Assembly: GCA_014799465.1 (NCBI GenBank)
Contig: JAAVHZ010000040.1
Coordinates: 62,001-126,000 of the forward strand
From: Lachnospiraceae bacterium
Lineage (GTDB): Bacteria > Bacillota > Clostridia > Lachnospirales > Lachnospiraceae
Direction: 5' to 3'
Length of the DNA stretch: 64,000 bases
Shown in pieces: positions 42,806 to 52,251 of this stretch (its first letter is position 1; each line of letters opens with the position of its first letter). Position numbers and translations under genes: made by a program. The notes below the pieces were generated by a model. That model saw nothing but the letters and a program-made list of their open reading frames with translations. It had not been told where the DNA came from and did no database searches.

Positions 42806-44131
42806 ATGCGAATGTATGATTTGATAGAGAAAAAACGTGACGGATTTGAACTTGATACAGATGAAATCCGGTATATAATTTCTGAATACACTAATGGAAA
42901 TATACCGGATTATCAAATGTCTGCATTTTTGATGGCAGTATATTTCAAGGGGATGAATAAAAGAGAGACTTTGGATCTTACCATGGCAATGAGAGACAGC
43001 GGAGATATTTTGGACTTATCAGGAATTGAAGGGATAAAGGTTGATAAACACAGTACCGGAGGTGTAGGTGACAAAGTATCATTGGTACTCGGACCTATGG
43101 TTGCCGCTTGTGGTGTTCCGGTTGCCAAAATGTCAGGACGCGGGCTTGGACATACCGGTGGTACTATAGATAAACTTGAAAGTTTTGAAGGATATTCAAC
43201 TACATTGTCAGAAGAAAAATTTATATCAAATGTAAATAATATTAAGATTGCCATAGCAAGTCAGACTGCAAATCTTGCACCGGCAGATAAAAAAATATAT
43301 GCATTAAGGGATGTTACAGCAACGGTTGATAATATCTCTTTAATTGCCAGCAGCATAATGAGTAAAAAGCTTGCTTCCGGTGCGGATGCAATAGTTCTTG
43401 ATGTAAAGACCGGAAGTGGAGCATTTATGAAGGAGGAAAAGGATGCTATAACTCTGGCACAGGAGATGGTAAGTATAGGAAATGGAGCCGGAAAAGATAC
43501 AATAGCCATTATTACGGATATGGATCAGCCATTGGGATACGCTGTGGGAAATGCACTTGAAGTAAAAGAAGCCATAGATACTCTTGACGGAAACGGACCG
43601 GATGACCTTATAGAATTGTGTTATGTGCTGGGGAGTTATATGCTGGTTGCAGCAGGAAAAACAGAAGATGCAGATATGGCAAGAGTGATGCTTGAAAAAG
43701 TTGTGGAGGATAAGTCTGCACTTAATAAGCTGGCAGAATTAGTGGAAGCACAGGGCGGAGATAAGAGTTTCGTGTATGAAACAGAAAAATTTTCTAAGCC
43801 GTCAATTATTATGGAAGTGCCGTCTGTAGAGACCGGTTTTGTAGAGAAGATAGATACATCCGATATAGGTGCGGTATCCCTTATACTTGGAGGAGGAAGA
43901 GAGACAAAAGAAAGTGAAATAGATTTGTCTGTAGGAGTTGTTCTTCGTAAGAAGGTAGGAGATAAGGTAGAGCAGGGAGAAAATATAGCAACATTATATG
44001 CAAATGATTTGAATAAGCTGTCATTAGCTAAAGACAGATTACTAAATGCTTTTTGCATAACGGTAACACCTGCCAAGGCACAACCGCTTATAAAATGGAT
44101 AGTGGGTAAAAATGGGGTAAAGAGGTATTAA
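42806..44131 (+). CDS. pdp: Pyrimidine-nucleoside phosphorylase
   Basis: 441 aa. It cleaves thymidine/uridine with phosphate to base and (deoxy)ribose 1-phosphate, the substrate of DeoB. Starts MRMYDLIEKKRDG; KHSTGGVGDKVSLVLGPMVAACG and KMSGRGLGHTGGTIDKLES are the phosphorylase signature. ATG 42806 is the family-like start; a GTG at 42794 is less likely. Originally adjacent to deoB and now separated by element A4. Confidence 0.93.
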   Translation: MRMYDLIEKKRDGFELDTDEIRYIISEYTNGNIPDYQMSAFLMAVYFKGMNKRETLDLTMAMRDSGDILDLSGIEGIKVDKHSTGGVGDKVSLVLGPMVAACGVPVAKMSGRGLGHTGGTIDKLESFEGYSTTLSEEKFISNVNNIKIAIASQTANLAPADKKIYALRDVTATVDNISLIASSIMSKKLASGADAIVLDVKTGSGAFMKEEKDAITLAQEMVSIGNGAGKDTIAIITDMDQPLGYAVGNALEVKEAIDTLDGNGPDDLIELCYVLGSYMLVAAGKTEDADMARVMLEKVVEDKSALNKLAELVEAQGGDKSFVYETEKFSKPSIIMEVPSVETGFVEKIDTSDIGAVSLILGGGRETKESEIDLSVGVVLRKKVGDKVEQGENIATLYANDLNKLSLAKDRLLNAFCITVTPAKAQPLIKWIVGKNGVKRY

Positions 44132-44202
44132 GAATGTTGTATTTGATTCAGAAATGAAAAAATACATAATAAGTGGGTTTAAATGTGAAAAGTAGAATAT
44201 AT

Positions 44203-44233
44203 AACAGGCAGCCTTAAAATCTGCCTGTTTATT
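44203..44233 (+). terminator. Terminator after pdp
   Basis: AACAGGCAG at 44203-44211 pairs with CTGCCTGTT at 44221-44229, followed by a short T-rich stretch that runs into the GC-rich repeat. Confidence 0.7.
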
Positions 44234-44360
44234 CCCGCGAGCAACGAGCCAAGTGGCTGCTTGCAGACATTTGGCGACTGCCGCAAGGGTCAAATACCCC
44301 GCAGCTTGCTGCGTTACAAATTTGATGCCCCGTCAGCTTGCTGCGGGGTATTTGACTTTT
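44234..44360. repeat. GC-rich multi-hairpin block (element C)
   Basis: It contains GCCAAGTG.CTGC..GCAG.CATTTGGC (44248-44275) and a long hairpin with GTCAAATACCCCGCAGC (44289-44305) against GCTGCGGGGTATTTGAC (44340-44356) followed by TTTT. GCAGCTTGCTGC-like steps repeat within it. Base composition is far more GC-rich than the surroundings. It fills most of the gap between pdp and the sulfatase gene. It may act as a second terminator; only one copy is in the window. Confidence 0.65.
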
Positions 44361-44409
44361 ATAAATTGTGAATAATTGGTGAATGGCGGTTAAAAATAAA
44401 ATAGAATTA

Positions 44410-44438
44410 TTGTATTCTGCAAAAAAGTGTGCTATATT
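44410..44438 (+). promoter_or_regulatory. Promoter of the LTA-synthase-like gene
   Basis: TTGTAT at 44410-44415, a 17-bp spacer and TATATT at 44433-44438. Confidence 0.55.
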
Positions 44439-44496
44439 CTATTGATGGTTATAAGTGGAATCATCAGATATTGCACTGGTAGAAAGGTATAGAGGT

Positions 44497-46479
44497 ATGA
44501 ACAGGATAAAAGCTTTTTTTAAAAATAAAGATAATATAAAAACGCTGTTGATTTATATATTTCTTCCAATTCTATTAAATCTTGTGGTGGAAATATTAAG
44601 CAGGAGTTCGGTTATTAAAGGTTTTAAGTATATGTTTACACATCCGGTTCCGTTTTTGTGTAATTCAATGATTATTTTATCCGTATTGATATTTACATTA
44701 CTGGTAAAAAGAAGGATATTCGGACTTGCCGTATTGTCAGTATTGTGGATAACCTGCGGTATAGCAAATATGGTGTTGCTGAATGTGAGGGTAACGCCAT
44801 TTAATGCATCGGATTTAAAACTAATTGATTCGGCAATTACAATAATGAATAAATATTTCAGTTCAGTTATGGTTGTATTTGTTGTATTGGCCTTTATAGC
44901 AGTTGTAATGCTTGCAGTTTTTATATTTTTTAAAGTTCCGAAGGTGAAATACAATATAAACTATGTCAGTAATGCAGTTATAGTAGGAATTGTGATAGTA
45001 GGAATGTTTGCGTTCTTAAATATATCCATTGATACAGGCTTTATGTCGACGAAATTCACTAATCTTACAACTGCTTACAATGAATATGGATTTGTATACT
45101 GTTTTATAAATGGTCTTGTGAATACAGGTGTAAAAAAACCGGAGGATTACTCACCGGATACAATAGATGAGATAATTAATAAGTTTGAGAACAATAATGA
45201 TGAAGAAAATAAAGATATAAAAACACCTAATGTTGTTTTCCTTCAATTGGAGTCATTTTTTAATATAAATGATGTAAACGATTTGGTGTTATCAGAAAAT
45301 CCAATACCATTTTACACAAAATTATGTCAGGAATATACATCAGGATATCTTAATGTATTTAATGTTGGATATGGTACAAGCAATACAGAGTTTGAAGTTA
45401 TGACAGGAATGAATCTGAATGATTTCGGACCGGGAGAAATTCCTTATAAAACTATATTAAAAGAGACTACATGTGAAAATATAGCATATGATTTGAAAGA
45501 AAACGGATATGCCACACATGCCATCCATAATAATACGGGAACATTTTATGGCAGAAACAGTGTATTTAAAAATCTGGGTTATGACACATTTACATCTATT
45601 GAATATATGCATGTAACAGAATTTACACCAATGTCATGGGCAAAGGATAAATTTCTCACAAAAGAGATAATAGATACATTAAAGTCTACGGAAAATCAGG
45701 ATTATATATATACAATATCTGTTCAGGGACATGGCAGTTACCCAACAGAACCTATATTGGAGAATCCGTTAATAAAGGTTTCGGGTGTTGAAAATGAAGG
45801 ACAGAGAAATGCAATTGAATACTATGCAAACGAGATAAATGAAATGGATAAGTTTGTGGAAGAACTGGTAAATGCACTTAATGAATTTGGAGAAGATATC
45901 GTACTTGTAATGTTTGGAGACCATCTTCCGGGATTAGGATTTTCAGATGAAGAACTTAAGAATGGTTCTCAATACCAGACACCATATGTTATATGGGACA
46001 ATATAGGACTTCCAAAGGAAGATGAAACAATAGAAGCTTTTCAGCTTGCTTCAAAAGTAATGTCACAGCTAAATATTTCAACAGGTGTTATAAATAAATA
46101 CCATCAAAAATATAAAGATGATGAAGAGTATCTGAGCGGTCTTCAAAATCTGGAATACGATATACTGTATGGAAGAAAATCAGTATATGGAGGAATTAAT
46201 CCTTATGATGCTACAGATTTGAAAATGGGTATAAAAGAGATTTCCATAACAAAAGTTGAAAAGGAAAATGAAGAAGGCAATGTAATTATAAAGGGGCAAA
46301 ATTTTACAGATTACAGTGTTGTGTATGTAAATGGTGATGAATTCAGTACAGAGTATGTAGATGAAAATACACTTAGAATTAAGTATAACGGGCTGAAAAC
46401 ATTAGATGCTTTCGTTGTTAAACAAAAATCGGGTGATTCTAAGCTGAGTTCCACTAAAGAATGTTTATATTACGAATAA
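44497..46479 (+). CDS. LTA synthase-like membrane sulfatase
   Basis: 660 aa. Five N-terminal membrane segments (to about residue 195) precede an extracellular sulfatase-fold domain. Metal and catalytic residues match LtaS-type phosphoglycerol transferases: E252 in LQLESFF, the nucleophile T294 in GYGTSNTEF, and D475/H476 in FGDHLPG. The last roughly 75 residues form an extra IPT/TIG-like beta domain that classic LtaS lacks. It probably polymerises or attaches glycerol phosphate on the cell surface. ATG 44497 is chosen: AGAAAGG lies upstream, while the GTG at 44455 is only about 10 nt after the predicted transcription start. Confidence 0.83.
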   Translation: MNRIKAFFKNKDNIKTLLIYIFLPILLNLVVEILSRSSVIKGFKYMFTHPVPFLCNSMIILSVLIFTLLVKRRIFGLAVLSVLWITCGIANMVLLNVRVTPFNASDLKLIDSAITIMNKYFSSVMVVFVVLAFIAVVMLAVFIFFKVPKVKYNINYVSNAVIVGIVIVGMFAFLNISIDTGFMSTKFTNLTTAYNEYGFVYCFINGLVNTGVKKPEDYSPDTIDEIINKFENNNDEENKDIKTPNVVFLQLESFFNINDVNDLVLSENPIPFYTKLCQEYTSGYLNVFNVGYGTSNTEFEVMTGMNLNDFGPGEIPYKTILKETTCENIAYDLKENGYATHAIHNNTGTFYGRNSVFKNLGYDTFTSIEYMHVTEFTPMSWAKDKFLTKEIIDTLKSTENQDYIYTISVQGHGSYPTEPILENPLIKVSGVENEGQRNAIEYYANEINEMDKFVEELVNALNEFGEDIVLVMFGDHLPGLGFSDEELKNGSQYQTPYVIWDNIGLPKEDETIEAFQLASKVMSQLNISTGVINKYHQKYKDDEEYLSGLQNLEYDILYGRKSVYGGINPYDATDLKMGIKEISITKVEKENEEGNVIIKGQNFTDYSVVYVNGDEFSTEYVDENTLRIKYNGLKTLDAFVVKQKSGDSKLSSTKECLYYE

Positions 46480-46495
46480 AAATGGAATAAAATAG

Positions 46496-46542
46496 AAAAA
46501 TCCTTATAGAAATATAATAAGAAAATTTCTATAAGGATTTTT
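46496..46542 (+). terminator. Terminator hairpin that includes the dacF ribosome binding site
   Basis: AAAAATCCTTATAGAAAT (46496-46513) pairs perfectly with ATTTCTATAAGGATTTTT (46525-46542). The AAGGA Shine-Dalgarno of the next gene lies inside the right arm and the ATG follows at once. Confidence 0.8.
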
Positions 46543-47748
46543 ATGTTGAAAAAAATATTTATCTTGATTGCTGTATTTGTACTTTGCATGATATATCCGG
46601 TATATGGGGAAGAGACTACTGAAGTACCGGAAAACAAAGAAAATTCAGAAACTGTTGAACTGGGTATACAGTCAAAAGCTGTTATATTGATGGAAAAGAC
46701 TACAGGTAAAGTATTGTATGAAAAAAATGCAGATGAATCTTTAAGTCCTGCCAGCATAACCAAAATAATGACTCTTATTTTAATATTCGATGCACTTGAA
46801 AGTGGTAAAATCACATTGGAAGATGTGGTAACTACAAGTGAATATGCGAAATCTATGGGAGGATCTCAGGTATTTTTGGAGACAGGTGAGCAGCAGACAG
46901 TTGATACACTGATAAAATGTATTATAGTTGCTTCGGGAAACGATGCAAGTGTAGCAATGGCAGAATATGTGGCGGGTTCAGAGCCGGAATTTGTAAAGAT
47001 GATGAATGAGAGAGCAGCAGGATTGGGAATGAAAAATACTCATTTTGAAGATTGTTGTGGTCTTACGGATTCCGCAAACCATTATACCAGTGCAAGAGAT
47101 GTGGCAGTAATGTCAAGAGAACTGATATCAAAGTATCCGCAGATACATAAATATTCTACAATATGGATGGAAAATATAACCCATGTGACAGATAAAGGAA
47201 CAAAAGAATTTGGTCTTGCCAATACCAATAAGCTTCTCAAACAGTATCAGTGGACTACGGGACTTAAAACAGGAAGTACATCACTTGCAAAGTACTGTGT
47301 AAGTGCTACGGCTAATAAAAATGATATTGAATTGATAGCTGTAGTAATGGCAGCACCTGATTATAAATTGAGGTTTCAGGAAGCAATAAAATTGTTTGAA
47401 TATGGATATGGAATGTGTCAGTTATATACTGATAAGATTGCAGATAAAAAAGAAAATGTAAAAATAAACAACGGAGTAAAAGAAAAGGTAAAATGTGGAT
47501 ACAAAAATGATTTTACATATTTAAGTGTAAAAGGTGAAAATATTGCTTCGATTGAAAAAAAAGCTGAGAAAAGCAAAGATGTAAAGGCACCTGTCAAAAA
47601 AGGTGATGTAATGGGAAGGCTGGTATATTATCTTGATGGAAAAGAAATAGGATATGCAGAAATTTTAGCAGAGGAAAATGTGAAAAAAATGAAATTTTCC
47701 GATGCATATATAAAAATAATTAAAAAATTTATTATAAAGCTAAAATAA
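46543..47748 (+). CDS. dacF: D-alanyl-D-alanine carboxypeptidase (S11, DacF type)
   Basis: 401 aa. A Sec signal peptide (about 1-22) is followed by a penicillin-binding serine peptidase domain with SxxK at S71-K74 (SITK), SGN at 131-133 and KTG at 242-244, and a C-terminal beta domain (PBP5_C). A C-terminal basic segment may act as a membrane anchor. It removes the terminal D-alanine of peptidoglycan stem peptides. DacF in this chromosomal neighbourhood (deoB-pdp/pupG-dacF) matches Bacillus, where the gene precedes the sigF operon; here scpAB follows instead. Confidence 0.9.
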   Translation: MLKKIFILIAVFVLCMIYPVYGEETTEVPENKENSETVELGIQSKAVILMEKTTGKVLYEKNADESLSPASITKIMTLILIFDALESGKITLEDVVTTSEYAKSMGGSQVFLETGEQQTVDTLIKCIIVASGNDASVAMAEYVAGSEPEFVKMMNERAAGLGMKNTHFEDCCGLTDSANHYTSARDVAVMSRELISKYPQIHKYSTIWMENITHVTDKGTKEFGLANTNKLLKQYQWTTGLKTGSTSLAKYCVSATANKNDIELIAVVMAAPDYKLRFQEAIKLFEYGYGMCQLYTDKIADKKENVKINNGVKEKVKCGYKNDFTYLSVKGENIASIEKKAEKSKDVKAPVKKGDVMGRLVYYLDGKEIGYAEILAEENVKKMKFSDAYIKIIKKFIIKLK

Positions 47749-47826
47749 AAAAACATTGAAATATTAGCAAGTATTATGTAAAATGGAAAAAGCGGTCAAA
47801 AGGAAAACATGTATGGAGGATTACTT

Positions 47827-48567
47827 ATGAATCTTGAAGTAAAACTACAGGTGTATGAGGGACCATTAGATTTACTGCTGCACTTGATTGACAAAAATAA
47901 AATAAATATATATGACATAAATATAGTAGAAATTACAGCACAGTATATGGATTATGTAAGCAGGATGGAAAAACATGATTTGGAAGTTGTAAGTGAGTTT
48001 ATGGTTATGGCGGCTACATTATTGGATATTAAAGCTAAGATGCTTCTTCCGAGAGAGATTAATGAGGATGGAGAGGAGGAAGATCCTAGGAAAGAGCTGG
48101 TTGAACAGCTTCTTGAGTATAAAATGTACAAATATGCTTCATATGAGCTTAGAGACAGATATTCTTATGCGGAAAAGAGTTTTTACAGAAAAGAAAGCCT
48201 TCCGCTTGAAATAAAGCAATATGAGCCGCCACTTAATATAGAAGAACTTCTGGAAGGACTTACTTTAAGCAGGCTTAACAAAGTGTTTATGGAAGTTATG
48301 AAACGTCAAAATGACAAAATTGACCCAATAAGAAGTAAATTTGGCAGAATAGAGAGGGAAGAAGTCAGCCTGTCGGACAAGATGGAGTACATAGAAGACC
48401 TTTTAAGAGATAAAGGCACATTAAACTTTTTTGAACTTCTGGATTCACAGAAATCAAAAATGCATATAATTGTCAGCTTTCTCGCAGTTTTGGAATTGAT
48501 GAAGGTGGGAAAGGTTGTAATAAGACAGGAAAAAATATTTGATGATATTATTATTGATGCAGCATAA
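47827..48567 (+). CDS. scpA: Segregation and condensation protein A
   Basis: 246 aa kleisin of the SMC-ScpAB condensin. N-terminal LEVKLQVYEGPLDLLLHLIDKNKINIYDINIVEITAQYMDYV binds the SMC neck; the C-terminal winged helix contains FFELLDSQKSKMHIIVSFLAVLELMKVGKV. I chose ATG 47827 with GGAGG upstream; an ATG at 47809 lies before that site. It is followed by scpB after 30 bp. Confidence 0.95.
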   Translation: MNLEVKLQVYEGPLDLLLHLIDKNKINIYDINIVEITAQYMDYVSRMEKHDLEVVSEFMVMAATLLDIKAKMLLPREINEDGEEEDPRKELVEQLLEYKMYKYASYELRDRYSYAEKSFYRKESLPLEIKQYEPPLNIEELLEGLTLSRLNKVFMEVMKRQNDKIDPIRSKFGRIEREEVSLSDKMEYIEDLLRDKGTLNFFELLDSQKSKMHIIVSFLAVLELMKVGKVVIRQEKIFDDIIIDAA

Positions 48568-48597
48568 ATTAGCCGTTATGGAGGATTTGTTTGGAAA

Positions 48598-49179
48598 ATG
48601 AACAGAAATAGTGAGATAGAAAGAACAGAAGCAGCTATAGAGGCTATATTATTTACTATGGGCAATTCGGTAGAATTGTCTAAGATTGCAGGGGCTATTG
48701 AACATGATGAAGAGACAACGAAGAAGATAATTCATAATATGATGGACAGATATTCGCAAAATCACAGAGGGATAAAAATAGTAGAGCTTGAGGGTGCGTT
48801 TCAGATGTGTACAAATCAAGAGTATTACGAACAGCTTATTAAAGTAGCATCACAGCCCAAAAAGCATATACTTACAGATGTTCTTCTTGAGACATTATCA
48901 ATAATAGCCTACAAGCAGCCGGTTACAAAGATTGAAATTGAAAAAATACGAGGTGTAAAATGTGACCATGCCGTAAATAAACTTGTTGATTATAATCTTG
49001 TAACGGAGGTGGGCAGACTTGATGCACCCGGAAGACCTATATTGTTCGGCACTTCCGAAGAATTCCTTAGGCAGTTTGGAATACGTTCCCTTGATGATCT
49101 TCCTATAATAAATAAGGAAAAGGAGGAAGAATTTAAGATAGAAGCTGAAGAAGAGGCACAGCTTAAGCTTGATGTGTAG
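48598..49179 (+). CDS. scpB: Segregation and condensation protein B
   Basis: 193 aa. Two winged-helix domains: EAAIEAILFTMGNSVELSKIA at the start and VLLETLSIIAYKQPVTKIEIEKIRGVKCDHAVNKLVDYNLVTEVGRLDAPGRPILFGTSEEFLRQFGI. It dimerises and bridges ScpA. A TATGGAGG ribosome binding site lies about 13 bases upstream. The C-terminal tail is acidic. Confidence 0.95.
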   Translation: MNRNSEIERTEAAIEAILFTMGNSVELSKIAGAIEHDEETTKKIIHNMMDRYSQNHRGIKIVELEGAFQMCTNQEYYEQLIKVASQPKKHILTDVLLETLSIIAYKQPVTKIEIEKIRGVKCDHAVNKLVDYNLVTEVGRLDAPGRPILFGTSEEFLRQFGIRSLDDLPIINKEKEEEFKIEAEEEAQLKLDV

Positions 49180-49555
49180 AAACAAGGCTTATAGAAAATC
49201 TGTACAAATAAGAGTACATATTTATGCAAAATAGTTAAGAAATTTAAAGATATGTTTGTGTGAAAAAGTTAAGAAAAGGCAAATGATTATGCAAAATGCA
49301 CAAAAAACACCCCATTTTCGTGATGAATCATATTGACAATATTGCTTTATGATGATATACTATTTTTTGAAATAAAAGTTGTATTATTGTGCTTTTATGG
49401 GAATAATTACTAAGTTGATATAATTTTATCTTAAAAAAGATTGGTTATATTTACTAAGTAATTTTCTGATAAAAGAGAACGGACTTTTGTTGCAAATTAG
49501 TGAAAAAAGTAAGGGCCGGTAATTAGTCAGTGGCTCGGAAAGGTATGGGAAGATT
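49180..49555 (+). promoter_or_regulatory. 376-bp intergenic region with the promoter of the sugar transporter operon
   Basis: TTGACA at 49333-49338, a 17-bp spacer and TATACT at 49356-49361 give a leader of roughly 190 nt before malE. I see no gene in the region. The long leader has no recognised riboswitch; a catabolite or LacI-type operator could be present but was not identified. Confidence 0.6.
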
Positions 49556-50857
49556 ATGAAAAAAAGAATTATGGCAGTTGCTTTAGTTGTTACTATGGCA
49601 TCATCAGTGTTCTCCGGATGTGCTAAGAGTAAAACTAAATCGGAAGCAGTTGAGGTTAACAACTTTGAACCTGGTATTGAGATTGACACATCAAGCAAGA
49701 TTGAATTAACTGTTTGGGAGTCAACAGGAGGACCGGATGAATTTATTAAGGCAGCCGGAGAATCATTTACAAAGCTTTATCCAAATATTACTATTAAGTA
49801 CGTTAATGTTGAATCAGCAGATGCACAGACAAAAATTGCACTGGATGGACCTGGTGGAAACGGACCTGATTTATTTGCAGCAGCACACAATATAATGGGT
49901 GCACTTGTAGCAGGTGCATATGTTTCAGAAGTTCCGGCCGGAGTTGATGAAAATGTTAAAAAATATGTTATTGAAAGTGCTTCGCAAGGTGCTACACTGA
50001 AAGATGCAGCGACAGGAGAAAGTAAAATGTATGGTTATCCTGTTTCTGTTGAGACATATGCATTATTCTATAATAAAGATATTATAGAGGAAAAAGATGT
50101 TCCTAAGACGATGGATGATATGATTACTTATATTGAAGGATTTGATAAGAAAGACGTGAATCCGTTTGTATTTGATGCGGGAAATGCTTATTACAGTGTA
50201 ATGTTTACAAATACTGATGAGAATCATCTCTATGGACCTGATGGAAGTGATATTACACAGACATGCATGAATACCAGTGATGCTGTTAAGAATCTTCAGA
50301 CATTTGTTAAATTATCAGAAGCTGTTAAAATGCCAACAGAGGATATATCTACAAAATATTGTGATGCTATGTTCCTTGAAGGAAAAGCAGCTATGACTGT
50401 TACCGGTGCATGGAATATTAAGACATTTGAAGATGCGGGAATTAACTTCGGCGTTACAACAATACCTAGTCTTCCGGGATATGATCATCCGCCTATTACA
50501 TTTGAAGGTGTAAGATGTATGTATGTATCTGCTTATTCAGAGCATCAGGCAGAAGCAGCAGCATTTGGCGAATTTTTGGAAACACCTGAGATGCAGAAAC
50601 TCAGATATGATAAAACAGGTACTATGCCGGCAGCAGATATTCAGGTTGATGATGAAAAAGGTTATATGGCAGGAATGAATGCACAGATTGAGTATTCTTA
50701 TCCGATGCCTAATATGTCACAGGCAAGCCTGTTCTGGAGTGCATTCGGTTCAGCATATTCTAACATCTGGAATGGTGTAACTAAGAGTGATGATGCTTCA
50801 ATATTGGCAGAATTAGATGCAGCTAATCAGACAGCTACAAAAAAGAGCACTAAATAA
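49556..50857 (+). CDS. Sugar (maltodextrin-type) ABC transporter substrate-binding lipoprotein
   Basis: 433 aa. A lipoprotein signal with a lipobox ending at C22 (VFSGCAK) precedes an extracellular solute-binding protein family 1 domain with ELTVWESTGGPDEFIKAAGESFTKLYPNI near residue 53 and FLEGKAAMTVTGAWNIKTF. It resembles MalE/MdxE-type binding proteins; the exact oligosaccharide is an inference. It heads a three-gene importer operon. Confidence 0.88.
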   Translation: MKKRIMAVALVVTMASSVFSGCAKSKTKSEAVEVNNFEPGIEIDTSSKIELTVWESTGGPDEFIKAAGESFTKLYPNITIKYVNVESADAQTKIALDGPGGNGPDLFAAAHNIMGALVAGAYVSEVPAGVDENVKKYVIESASQGATLKDAATGESKMYGYPVSVETYALFYNKDIIEEKDVPKTMDDMITYIEGFDKKDVNPFVFDAGNAYYSVMFTNTDENHLYGPDGSDITQTCMNTSDAVKNLQTFVKLSEAVKMPTEDISTKYCDAMFLEGKAAMTVTGAWNIKTFEDAGINFGVTTIPSLPGYDHPPITFEGVRCMYVSAYSEHQAEAAAFGEFLETPEMQKLRYDKTGTMPAADIQVDDEKGYMAGMNAQIEYSYPMPNMSQASLFWSAFGSAYSNIWNGVTKSDDASILAELDAANQTATKKSTK

Positions 50858-50928
50858 TTAATTACTGACCGGTATATTATATCGGTCGGTATAAAATAAT
50901 AACTATTTCAGGAAAGTCAGGTGAGGAT

Positions 50929-52251
50929 ATGGGAGCATCTTTAGCAACAGATGGTTCTGATAAGAAAAAAGTAAAGAAGGCTGCTCTCCTTTTTATGGGA
51001 CTTGGACATATAATCCATCTCAAACAATGGGTAAAAGGAGCTTTCTTTGCAGTAATTGAAGTTATATTTTTGTGTTTTCTGCCTTATATTTTTACAAAGC
51101 TGGGTGATTTGATAAATATCGGTAAAGATCAGTCAAGTATTCCGGTACAGGAAAGGCAACTTTCGCACTTTATGATGATTGATGGTATTGTGGTAATAGC
51201 GTTTATAATTATATTTGCTATTATTTACTATTTATCTGTAAAGAGTGCCATGGATGATTACAGAGAGTATTGTATAGCAGGAAAATTTGCAGATAACAGG
51301 GATGCAACAAAAGGTATTCTTGGAAAAGCTTTCCCTATTATCGGTCTTGCTCCGGCATTAATACTCGTAGTATTTTTTGTTATTGTCCCGTTAATCTTTT
51401 CAATTACGGCAGGATTTACCAACTGGTCAAATCCTGATCATATTCCTCCGGGAAATTCAATTAACTGGGTCGGACTTGAGAACTACATAGATATGTTAGG
51501 AGGAGAATCAGACTGGGCTTCGGCATTCCTGCGTGTTGCCGGATGGACAATTATCTGGGGATTATGTGCAACTTTCACATGTTACTTCGGCGGTTTGATT
51601 GTGGCTGTTATATTTAATGAGACAAAGCTTAAGATTGCACCGGTGTTCAGGGCTATATTTATTCTGCCGTATGCAGTGCCAAATATCTTAAGTATGATGG
51701 TTTGGAAAAACCTTCTTAACGGCTCTTCAGGAACTGTAAACAGAACACTTCAGGCGTTAGGAATTATAGATAGTGCAATACCGTGGCTGTCAGATGTTAC
51801 CATGGCAAGAATAACGTGTATACTTATAAATCTATGGGCAGGTTTTCCATACTTTATGATGCTTATTGCAGGTCAGATGACAGCTATATCAGCTGATATA
51901 TTCGAAGCAGCTTCTATAGACGGAGCTAATAAGTTCCAGGTATTTAAAAATATTACATTACCAATGGTATTATATCAGACCGTACCTTTGATTATTATGT
52001 CATTTACACATAATGTAAACAACTTTGGTGCAGTATTCTTCCTTACAGGTGGAGCACCAAACGTAGCTTCAACAACAACAACCGGAGCAGGAGGCACCGA
52101 TATTGTGGTGAGTTGGATTTATAAGCTGACAATGGATCAGATGAACTATAAGAATGCATCAGTTCTTGCCATGTTCGTATTTGTTGTCCTTGCACCGTTT
52201 GCGATTATAAACTTTATGAATACAAAATCATTTAAGGAGGGAGAATTATAA
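50929..52251 (+). CDS. Sugar ABC transporter permease, MalF type
   Basis: 440 aa. An unusual N-terminal extension with extra hydrophobic segments (about 15-60 and 80-100) precedes the MalF-like core (about 140-435). The permease loop EAASIDGANKFQVFKNITLPM, which docks the ATPase, is intact. AGGTGAGG precedes ATG 50929. It overlaps the next gene by one base. Confidence 0.9.
   Translation: MGASLATDGSDKKKVKKAALLFMGLGHIIHLKQWVKGAFFAVIEVIFLCFLPYIFTKLGDLINIGKDQSSIPVQERQLSHFMMIDGIVVIAFIIIFAIIYYLSVKSAMDDYREYCIAGKFADNRDATKGILGKAFPIIGLAPALILVVFFVIVPLIFSITAGFTNWSNPDHIPPGNSINWVGLENYIDMLGGESDWASAFLRVAGWTIIWGLCATFTCYFGGLIVAVIFNETKLKIAPVFRAIFILPYAVPNILSMMVWKNLLNGSSGTVNRTLQALGIIDSAIPWLSDVTMARITCILINLWAGFPYFMMLIAGQMTAISADIFEAASIDGANKFQVFKNITLPMVLYQTVPLIIMSFTHNVNNFGAVFFLTGGAPNVASTTTTGAGGTDIVVSWIYKLTMDQMNYKNASVLAMFVFVVLAPFAIINFMNTKSFKEGEL

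Noticed and set aside
49180-49330. Possible terminator or operator after scpB
   Set aside because: No stem longer than a few base pairs and no T-run could be found; the region is simply AT-rich.
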